A stretch of 64,000 bases of DNA from contig SWDT01000094.1 of NCBI GenBank assembly GCA_009193035.1, positions 62,001 through 126,000 on the forward strand, in the 5' to 3' direction. Origin of the DNA: Halicephalobus mephisto (lineage: Eukaryota; Nematoda; Chromadorea; Rhabditida; Panagrolaimidae). Of the stretch, positions 10,631 through 18,927 are shown one piece after another (within the stretch, counting starts at the first letter, position 1; each line of letters opens with the position of its first letter). The notes under the pieces are model-generated. The model was given only the letters and a program-made list of their open reading frames with translations, was not told the DNA's origin and did no database searches. The translations under genes were made by a program, and so were the position numbers.

Positions 10631-12191
10631 TCAATGTCTTCCATCATAGACGTCTTTCATGATTTCGTAATTCCCCAGAAAACCACAAACACCAATAAAA
10701 GAGTGAATTTTCTTCCGGAGGACCAGACACTGACATGCCCTGAGGGCCTGGAGATGGACGAACCTTCTGATGAACTCGCATTGCTTGTAAATCCGGGAAA
10801 GGTGGTCTTCACGAGGGATCTGGACTCCACAAGAGTACTGTCGGTAGCATTTTAGATTTTTTTTCTTCGAACAAGAAACAAAACAATTTTGAAAATTTCG
10901 AAAAATAATAAATAAATTTTTCGCTTGATTTATTTTCTCCACTGGCGATTTTTTGAATTCTTCCTTGAGTTCAAACTGCTCTGTGAAAGTTCTGTAATTA
11001 GGCCTGGATATGAAGACATCGACAGAATCGGTTTTTGTACAGTAATCTTCGTATTTTTGAATCAGACAAGATTGAATAAAATCAGCTTCTTTGAAGCCTT
11101 CACTGATGCAGGAGAAAATGTCGGATGTGTTCGAGCTGACAGAGAGCAGATACGGTCGGCAAAGAGAGTAACAACTTTCAGAAGGGATTCTGGAGCCACA
11201 CTCGGTCACTTCCGAGCACGAACATCGACGAATTGGCTAGAAAAATGAATTTAAAAACACTGCTTTAACTAAACAAAGGAAATCACTCCAGTCGAAACTG
11301 CGGATAATGATTAAAAAAATCAATGATTGTCAGAAAATTATCTTTTTAGAGCTATTTGTGAAAAAATCCGACAGTTCTAATCGGAATTTTAGACAGTGTC
11401 CAGGATAGTGATTGACACTTACACCTCCAATCACTATTCTAGATTATTTTAAAGCGGAATTGGATAGTGATTGAGAGACGCAAAAAATAGTTAAAATTAA
11501 TTACTCTCCTAAACCGCTTTAGAACTATTTCGAATAGTGATTTTGACAGCTTCAGTAAACTCAAAGGATAGTGTCTAGGATAGGGATTGATATATACTAT
11601 TCGAGTAACTATCCATGATGACTAAAGAGGAAAATTGGATAGTGACTAAGAAGTGCAAAAAATAATTAAAAGAAATTGTTTCTGAATAGTGCTTTTAACA
11701 GCTCCAATACTAATGTTGGATAGTGTCTAGGATAGGGATTGATATATACTATTCCAGTAACTATCCATAATGACTAAAGAGGAGAATTGGATAGTGACTA
11801 AGAAGTGCAAAAAATAATTAAAAGAAATCGCTTTAGAACTATTTTTGAATAGTGGCTTTGACAGCTCCAATACTAATATTGAATAGTGTCTAGGATAGTG
11901 ACTAACATTAATACTTTCAAACTACTCAACATCATTATTGGAGTTATTTTTCAATAATGATTTTAAGTCCTAGTGAAATTTTAGATAGTATCCAGGATAG
12001 AGACTGATCTTAATACTTCTAATCACTATCCAAAATTAAAGATATCTTACCCTCACATCGTGGTCAAATTGAATCCATTCAAATTCCGTATCGTTCGTCC
12101 CAGGATAATCCGGCTCATTTATGGCTTCAGAATCCACAAAATAAACGAAACAAAAAATAATCAAAAATGAAAAGGAATCAGTAGGCCTCAT
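10631..12191 (-). CDS. Secreted cysteine-rich protein (CPG4/DUF19-like), about 213 aa
   Basis: Exons: 12191-12051, 11236-10943 and 10837-10631, all phase 0. Exon 1 encodes a clear signal peptide (MRPTDSFSFLIIFCFVYFVDSEA) and an acidic linker. Exon 2 carries paired cysteines (CSCSEVTECGS, SCYSLCRPYL, FSCISEG, QSCLIQKYEDYC), the spacing seen in nematode chondroitin-proteoglycan-4/DUF19-type secreted modules. That family call is from memory and tentative. Exon 3 adds further cysteines (YSCG, KQCEF, RACQC). The frame also reads through intron 2, but the 105-bp segment is AT-rich and intron-like, so a spliced model is preferred; its acceptor (CCGACAG) is weak. Probably extracellular matrix or body-cavity. 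It lies 147 bp downstream of the homeobox gene on the same strand. Confidence 0.62.
11395..12025. repeat. Diverged GGATAGTG repeat in the secreted-protein intron 1
   Basis: Eight or more copies of GGATAGTGA/GGATAGTGTCTAGGATAG, including a near-identical roughly 125-bp duplication (about 11565-11690 and 11695-11840). Same family as 5345-5955. Confidence 0.85.
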
Positions 12192-12305
12192 CGAGACCAC
12201 TTTCGGGATAATCTGAGATCAACCAAATCCTGTGTCGTTCCCGATTTTATCTCAAAGGAAATCTAAGATAATCCAAAATTTATGACGTAACCAATCGTTG
12301 CGTAT

Positions 12306-12311
12306 TTTATT
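12306..12311 (-). terminator. AATAAA poly(A) signal after the homeobox stop
   Basis: AATAAA lies about 28 nt past the homeobox stop codon. A possible trans-splice acceptor (GATCTCAG, about 12213) follows before the next gene's ATG. Confidence 0.5.
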
Positions 12312-12338
12312 ATTTTTACAATTTACTGAGAAAAGTTT

Positions 12339-13165
12339 TTAAATACGGTCGAGATACTGTAGTTGTCTTTGTTCTTTCCGCCACTTGATTCTTCTGTTTT
12401 GAAACCAGATTTTTATCTAAAGCAAGGGATACTGTAGTGGCAGAGAAGATGACTAAAACTCACTTGAAATTCGTTCAATCCCAACTGCGTGGCTAGCTGA
12501 ATCCTGGCTTCTCCGACCAGGTACTTCTGGGACCGGAAAATAGTCTCCAGATTCTGGAGTTGCCAGAGGGTAAAGCAAGTTCTTCTTCGTCGTTTTTTCT
12601 TTTCCTAAAATTTAAAATATAAAAAATTCTAATTTATAAAAAAATAGAAAAAGTAGAAATTTTTATTTTTGATTTAAAAACTTTTTATAAAAAAAATTAA
12701 GAATCCAATGGTCTCAAAACGATTGTGTTGTATCTGTCACGCCGAGTGATCTACGTCTAGATGAGGAGGGAAAATAGTATAGAAAAGGTTTATTAAATAA
12801 ATGCCTTAGGCACAGTACAAAGAAACACTATGTCGAACTCGACATAAAAAACTAATCCAACTTCCCGCCAAGAGGAACTGTATGTTTTCTTGTCAGTGTT
12901 AAGAAAATCCGTTCGGGACCAAGAACTTCTTATTGATACTAAGACAATCCGTTCGGGACCAAACGTTCTTATTGGTACTAAGGCAATCCGTTCGGGACCA
13001 AGCACTATCTATCGGTGCTAAGGCAATCCGTTCGGGACCGAGCGCTCCTTATTGGTACTAAGGCAATCCGTTCGGGACCAAGCGCTCCCGGTTGGTTGCG
13101 CTTCTCATTAAGGCTAGGTGCCCGATCCAGTAGATCATTTTTTAGCTTACCTGTAATTCAGTCAT
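12339..13165 (-). CDS. Homeodomain transcription factor (5' end uncertain)
   Basis: Exons 12604-12464 and 12416-12339 join at phase 0 and encode an almost complete homeodomain: RRRRTCFTLWQLQNLETIF, a helix with RIQLATQLGLNEFQ, then IKIWFQNRRIKWRKEQ. The diagnostic W48, F49, Q50, N51 and R53 are present. The protein stops 11 residues later (QRQLQYLDRI). A probable first exon at 13165-13151 gives MTELQ and joins in frame, for only about 77 aa. The true start may be further 5'. Helix 1/2 features (YLVGEARIQLA) recall the EMX/VAX/NOT group, but I cannot name the orthologue. The 546-bp intron between the first two exons contains a 42-bp GC-rich array. Nuclear DNA-binding regulator. Confidence 0.8.
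12870..13130. repeat. 42-bp GC-rich tandem repeat in the homeobox intron
   Basis: Five copies of AAGGCAATCCGTTCGGGACC plus a variable roughly 20-bp part (TATTGGTACT, CTATCGGTGCT). They are embedded in a less AT-rich 12735-13135 segment that looks inserted. The open frame on the minus strand (12793-13005) is a product of the repeat. Confidence 0.85.
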
Positions 13166-13219
13166 TTTTGTTGTAGGAGAAATGTCCGCTATTTCTCTTT
13201 TAGAAACTCGTTTGAAAAT

Positions 13220-14160
13220 AATTATAATTTTATTTTTGACAGTTTTTACAATTCCATAAAAGGAAAACCAATAACTGCCAATTTGTCCGATTTTATGAAA
13301 AATTTAACGACATTTTTAAAATCAAATGTGAAAAATGATTTTCGGTAAATTTTAAATCAGAATTTTTTGAAAAAACAGACAATATACATTTAATAACAGG
13401 GTACTGTAAGAATGGCACTACAGTAATCTACATTTATTACAGTAATTTATGGGTTTTTTTAGGAATAAAATATTCATTAATAATTACAGCAACATCCATT
13501 ACAGTAATCCCTAGGATTTTGTGGTCGTCGAACACCATAATTTTTTTAATTTTTTATAATTTTCTAAAATAATTATAAATTTAGAAATTTTTTAATTTTT
13601 ATAATTTTTACATATAATTAAAAAAATCTTTTATATATTCTTTATATATTTTCCATATAATAAAAAAATCTTTTATATAATTTTCTAAAATAATTATGAA
13701 ATTTTAAAAAATTTCTATTTTTATGATTTTTACATATTTTTCATAATTTAAAAAAATCTTTTATACGATTTTTTAAAATAATTTTGAATTTAGAAATTTT
13801 TTAATTTTTTTGATTTTTTGAATTTTTATATAAATTTCTAAACTTTTTATAATCTTAAAATTTTTCATAATTTTCTAAAATATTTATGAATTATTATAAT
13901 TCTTTTTTTGTTTTAAATATGCAAAATTTTTTCCGAAAAAAATCGATTTCGATTATATGAATTACAAAATTGCGTTAATTTTTGAGTTTTTACTGTTATT
14001 TCGTAATAAGCTGCCTGAGGATGTAATTGGAAAATTAAAAAAGTTCGATTTTGTCATAAATGCTGTCATTTAGTTGTAATTTTTACTTTTGTCGAATTAT
14101 CTATCAGAAAATTCGATAGTTTCTATTTTTGGATATAAACTACAAAGTATAAAGCCAGTT
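13220..14160. other. AT-rich spacer upstream of the homeobox gene
   Basis: TTTTATAATTTTCTAAAATAAT-type runs make up most of 13540-13900. At 13400-13510 several ACTGTAA/CTACAGTAAT words cluster. No exon is seen. Confidence 0.55.
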
Positions 14161-14193
14161 TTTCCCATTGAAACTCAGAAAGGACAGTTTTGA

Positions 14194-14377
14194 AATGAAA
14201 TTCGAAGGCTGTTTTTGTTTGCTCTCTTACTTTCCGTCTTTTTATTTTCCAATAGTTTTTATTTCAGGCACATTGTCCACTAAATCCATCAGGGCTTTGG
14301 ATACATGTAATCTGTATCAATTATATCCCGGGACGCGATATGTGAACCAGCGGAGTTCGGCGATTTTCCGGACTTGA
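14194..14377 (+). CDS. Candidate small secreted protein, 60 aa
   Basis: An uninterrupted ORF begins with MKFEGCFCLLSYFPSFYFPI, a plausible signal peptide. The mature part contains ALDTCNLYQLYPGTRYVNQR and ends SSAIFRT. An AAACTCAG acceptor sits about 20 bp before the ATG, compatible with spliced-leader addition. Base composition is less AT-rich than the neighbouring spacer. There is no recognised family and no dibasic neuropeptide pattern. It could equally be an untranslated 5' region of the glutathione peroxidase gene 240 bp downstream. Confidence 0.3.
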
Positions 14378-14615
14378 GGATATTTCGTCATCGACAAACT
14401 TGTTTATTTTCTCGCCGATCTTTGAGGTTTTCTATTTCATCAATTGTGAGATATTTTCATGAAGTGACGTTGAGGAGTGAAGCTTTATTTTCTGTATCTT
14501 GTAGTATTGTTCTTTGTTCGCGATCTTTAGGGTCGCTTATCGCGTATTTATAGAAATGATTCGAGTTGGACATCGATTGTTCCAACCGCTTTTGATTAGT
14601 TGCTCATATTGCAGC

Positions 14616-15497
14616 ATGGCCGGAGAAAAAAAACATTTTTATGATTTTGTCGTCAAGAATGCCGATGGAAATGATGTCTCTTTGGAAAAGTACAAGTAAG
14701 TCGGAATTTTATAATTTATTAAAAATTTCCATATATGAACACAAACCTAAAATGCTATTTTTTAAACATATTTGTGACTAAAATGATCTTTATCATTAAA
14801 AAGTAAATTTTCATATATGAAAATCCAACGAAAATCATTTTTCATATATGAAATTTTAATTTTCTTTAGTTTTGAAATTTAGTTTTTTCATATATGAATT
14901 CATATATTTTGATGAACAGCAACGAGTCCTTTTTGTTTTTGACTGTTCTAAAATAAAACAACTTTTAAAAATAAGAAATCGGAACTACCTAGGATTTCTG
15001 TGATTTTGTATTTTCGTGTTTTCTAACGTCTTCGTTTTCAGAGGAAAAGTCGTAATTGTCGTCAATGTTGCTTCCCAATGTGGTTTGACGAATTCTAACT
15101 ACACTCAGCTGAAGGAACTCCTGGATAAGTACCACGACAAAGGACTCGAAGTTGCTGCTTTCCCTTGCAATCAGTTCGGAGGCCAAGTAAGCTTGTTTTT
15201 TTAACTTTGTTTAATCCATGTGATCTCCAGGAACCAGCTTGTGAAATCGACATCAAGAACTTTGTCCAGGACAAGTTTAAGTTCGAGCCGGAGCTCTACG
15301 GGAAGATCAACGTCAACGGAGATGGAGCTGATCCTTTGTACAAGTTCTTGAAGAAGGAACAAGGAGGAACTCTGATCGACGCCATCAAGTGGAACTTTAC
15401 CAAATTCCTCATCGACAGACAAGGCAATGTCGTCAAGAGATTCGCTCCAACGACCGAACCCAAGGACATGGTCAAGGATATTGAAAAATATTTGTAA
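14616..15497 (+). CDS. Glutathione peroxidase, Cys type (163 aa)
   Basis: Reduces hydrogen and lipid hydroperoxides using glutathione or thioredoxin. Exons 14616-14695, 15042-15186 and 15231-15497 give 163 aa; intron 2 is only 44 bp. The catalytic tetrad is intact: Cys40 in [11 protein letters not shown], encoded by TGT rather than the selenocysteine TGA codon; Gln75 in FGGQEPA; and Trp129-Asn130 in [14 protein letters not shown]. It lacks the tetramer-interface loop typical of GPX1-like enzymes, so it is PHGPx/GPX4-like and probably monomeric. It resembles the C. elegans gpx-1/gpx-2 group, and I cannot choose between them. The ATG at 14616 directly follows ATATTGCAG|C, a good spliced-leader site. 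An in-frame upstream ATG at 14556 would add a 20-residue leader (see findings). Confidence 0.93.
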
Positions 15498-15780
15498 TTG
15501 TTTCTGTAATTTCCTGACATCCGAGTGAACATCACTTGTGTGGTTTCGCTTTATGTAGGATTATGGTAAATTGTTTTATTTATTTTGAACTTTTATAAAT
15601 TTTGTATCTTTATTGAGGTTTTGACAAGAATATATTTTATGATTTTTATTAATTTAAAAATGAGAAATTGTCTTTATGAACTTTTTGATTTATTGTTAAT
15701 TTTAGAGTTTTTCAATTTTTAAGTATTGTTGATCCATATTTTTGATAGGGATTTGGATATTGTTGAAACAAAACCTGCAG

Positions 15781-15965
15781 AGGTAATTTGCAATCACTGC
15801 TAACTGAATATAATCAACGCATGAGAGCCTTTGAATGCAATTTTCAATAGATTGGATTCTGAGTGAGCATAATCGATGGCAATGACTGCAATCAAGCAAA
15901 GGTTGATTATGAATGGAAGCAATCGAAGGTGTTTCATTGCATTCAGTGGTGATTGCAAATTACCT
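15781..15965. mobile_element. Inverted-repeat element (MITE-like), about 185 bp
   Basis: Arms AGGTAATTTGCAATCACTGC at 15781 and its near complement ending TGATTGCAAATTACCT at 15965 form a long hairpin with related internal TGAATGCAATTTTCAAT words. Related words recur at 26245-26300 and 26480-26580. Directly downstream, 15966-16040 matches 26165-26245 (GATAGCCTGAATATCAGGGA versus GATAGTCTGAATATCAGGGA). Confidence 0.6.
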
Positions 15966-16029
15966 GTGTGCTAGAAAGAAAGACCCAAAGCGATAGCCTG
16001 AATATCAGGGAGTGTGGGGTACTGTAGAG

Positions 16030-16480
16030 CATGAGTAAGAAGTTCGGTTTTTTTGTCACAGTGCGAGATATATACCCTAATTTTACCCATATAAACGTGC
16101 TCGCGTACAAACACGGTGGGTCTCGGTGTCCAACATTCGGCCAACTCTTTTTCGCGTATAAGCCCGTGTTTCTTCTTCTTTTTCTACCCATGTTTCCCCG
16201 ACTAGAGTCAGGGTTGGATCCCCCCTGATTTGGCTGTCGTCCTATCCTGGTTCTGAATCCCAATGGACCGCCACTGTTGGCATTCTATAAGAATGTGGCT
16301 CATAGGTGGGGGAAATCGTGGTTCGTTATGCCGCTACCCTGAATTTCTTAACCCCCTGGGTTCGGGTGGATCTGCTAGCACCGGAAGTCAAACTTGGGAC
16401 CCTTTTTGTGTTTGCGCTGGGGCCACAATCACCGCACCATGGTGCTGCAGTACAAAAAATACTTCTGATTTCGAAAAAAT
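16030..16480. other. GC-richer island of unknown nature
   Basis: Composition differs sharply from the flanks (CCCCCTGATTTGG, GGGTTCGGGTGGATCTG). Open frames exist on both strands (up to about 106 codons) but none resembles a known protein or has convincing splice structure. It lies between two mobile-element remnants and is most simply part of an inserted element. Confidence 0.4.
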
Positions 16481-16899
16481 TATTAAAATTAGTTAAAGTG
16501 AAAAACGAATATCCTCAAAACGAAGTCACTAAATTTTAACAAAAGGCGAGAAGGTAATCTTATGTTTTCCCAACTTTCGATATATGAAATTTTACACATT
16601 TATCTCATTTTCTCATTCTACAAAAGCGTTTAGCGAAAATGGAATACAGATTCTGAATTCGTATTTTAAGAGCTACAAAATGATATATAATTCATTTTAA
16701 AAAGCCACTGCGACTAAAGTAACTTTTTTTTGAATTTCAATTTCATTCCAAAATTCATTCCTTTTTTTCTCTGAGCATCCGCTTTATGATGCATATACAG
16801 AGATTATACGAATGCTATTGTTTCTTATTGCCATTTGGATTGATATCAGGCGATCGGATATCCAACATACTTCTCTGATGAAATCTCAATACTGTTGGT

Positions 16900-17290
16900 T
16901 AACAGTTATTGTCACACCATTGTGGCCTGTTCTTTCTCTGTAATATACGAGTTCATATCTTTTGATTTAGCTCCAGACCATTTGGTTTCTTGTAGACATG
17001 CGATTTTGACCTTTCTGTGTTGAAGGACATCTGTAAGTTCTCGCCCTCGTTCCATTAGTGTTTTTACATTTATTATTGCTAGTTGAAGATTATGCAAGTG
17101 ATTTAGCTTCTCTGCCGATACCCCTTACCTATTTCTTGCGTCATTCGGACGAAGTTGATGCGCGTTGCTTTCGAGAAACGCCCCGGCCCTTCTCATTATT
17201 GTTTTTGAGAACTTAATCATATTGTATTGATGCAACTTCTCTTTTTTCATCGGCTCGTTGTGGGAGTTTGACATCAGGATTGGTCCGAAT
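16900..17290 (-). pseudogene. LINE endonuclease fragment, degenerate
   Basis: The minus frame 17097-16912 reads NVKTLMERGRELTDVL followed by KIACLQETKWSGAKS. This is the start of the apurinic-endonuclease domain of RTE/CR1-type non-LTR retrotransposons (N..TL...GRE....L......IA..QETKW.G). It breaks off after about 60 residues. Upstream minus-strand sequence to about 17290 is GC-richer and probably 5' LINE sequence. Dead remnant. Confidence 0.75.
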
Positions 17291-17690
17291 TTAGTCTGAG
17301 TAGAAGGTTACTTATCTTAGACAGATGTTTTTGTTTAACGATTTTTGACTTCAGTTACCAGGTGATATGTGGAAGCTCAAAATGTTGCCACTTTTTTATA
17401 CTTCACTATGAGTCATTAATTACGAGAATAACTAATATCTAAGTTCATGCCAGTTATCACGTTATCTTGAATCCCTTAGTTTCCAATACACTCAATTCCA
17501 GATAACTTTGTAGTTTGGTTTTATTTAAAGTTGAAAACAACCATATTTTTTGTTATACCAAAAGTCTAAACTGCTTAGAATAAATATTAATTGAATTTTT
17601 ACTAACTTTTATTTTACACTAATTGAAAATTTACAGATTTTCGTCAAATTGAATATTAAATAAATTACACAGAAGAAATAGTTTGCTCTT

Positions 17691-18794
17691 ATGTCGTTTT
17701 TTGATTTTGATGATTTTTTATTTCATCAATTATTTTACGAATTATTTCCATGTACTACAGAATATGAGAAAGTGAAACTAGAAGACGTCTACGATGAAAA
17801 AGTCACTGATGTCTTCGTTATTGCTTTATCCATCATCGGTTGGATAGGTTTATCGTTTTCTATTATAGTATTTTTCATTATCTTCTTCAAAAGCTCTCTA
17901 TCTATGAGGAAATTTAGATTTTACTTACTTTGTTATATTGTTCATATTATTTTTCTCGAGATAGCTATTCTTTGTTTTGAACCGGTTTACATCACACCTT
18001 TCGGTATAGTACACCCTCGAGGATTTCTAGGTCCCGTAAATCCCATTGTTGGACAAATATTCATGTTTATTATTTTGTGGGCAGCTCTTGGACTTGCGTT
18101 GTTTTTTTTGATAATGTTGATAGAAAGATATTCAGCCATGACAATGATGGATGCAGTTAATAAAACAAATTTCTACAAACATCCGACAGTGCATATTATC
18201 CTTATTGGTGTCATCTATGGTACGAGTATGATTAATATGTTTTTTGGAGTTTTCATTTCTCCATCACTTTGCCCCATTCAGGAAACTCAAACAGTCATCG
18301 AAAATTTTATTATTGGTGGTGAAAAATTACTCAAATATGATTCCAATCCCCTTCGGATAAATTTAAATTTTTTTAAAAAAATGATTTTCGTCTTTGGAAT
18401 TTTAGTATTTTGTTACATCATGATCCTTCTGATGTATTTTATTGCTTGTATTTACAGACACAAAAACCAATCTTCAATATTATCAATTAAAACAAAAGAA
18501 ATTCACAAAATGCTTCTCACCAGCATCTGTATCCAATTCTTAACTATTCTTATTTTTATTATAATTCCTGCATTGATTTTTGTAATCATCGTATTATTGT
18601 CACCATCATTGTATATCTATCGTATCGCAGTAATATTTTTCTGGACTTTCCCACTAATCGACAACATGGTCATTATTCTGACCATCACTCCATATCGCCG
18701 GTTCCTCTTCCGCTGTTTGGTACTGATAATGAAGATCTTTAAACCACCATCTAACAACTTCCAACTAACAAAGATCATTGTATTTAGTAAATAG
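17691..18794 (+). CDS. Serpentine chemoreceptor, Str superfamily (srh/sri-like), intronless
   Basis: A single 367-codon ORF from ATG to TAG with no intron. Seven hydrophobic segments lie near residues 40-66, 76-97, 120-146, 168-190, 228-255, 272-302 and 308-332. The last is followed by ITPYRRFLFRC, the TPYR-type motif that ends TM7 in srh/sri/str receptors. The N-terminus is short and acidic. AATAAA at 18867 lies about 73 bp past the stop. The gene is convergent with the SARA-like gene. Expected role: odorant or pheromone receptor in sensory cilia. Class is tentative, 7TM nature is secure. Absence of introns is unusual for this superfamily. Confidence 0.85.
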   Translation: MSFFDFDDFLFHQLFYELFPCTTEYEKVKLEDVYDEKVTDVFVIALSIIGWIGLSFSIIVFFIIFFKSSLSMRKFRFYLLCYIVHIIFLEIAILCFEPVYITPFGIVHPRGFLGPVNPIVGQIFMFIILWAALGLALFFLIMLIERYSAMTMMDAVNKTNFYKHPTVHIILIGVIYGTSMINMFFGVFISPSLCPIQETQTVIENFIIGGEKLLKYDSNPLRINLNFFKKMIFVFGILVFCYIMILLMYFIACIYRHKNQSSILSIKTKEIHKMLLTSICIQFLTILIFIIIPALIFVIIVLLSPSLYIYRIAVIFFWTFPLIDNMVIILTITPYRRFLFRCLVLIMKIFKPPSNNFQLTKIIVFSK

Positions 18795-18927
18795 ACCGAT
18801 TTATGATTTAGAAGTTTGGTTTATTTCTTCTATCCATTAGTTATCCTTAGATCAAGTTTTACAGTAAATAAAGTTTATACATATCTGACAAGTGAACGGC
18901 CCAAGTGACTTGGACCCGTATATTACT

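Noticed and set aside
10838..10942. Coding read-through of intron 2 in the secreted-protein gene
   Set aside because: The frame is open, but the segment is AT-rich and Asn/Lys/Phe-rich like an intron, and a spliced model is cleaner. Left as uncertain in the entry.
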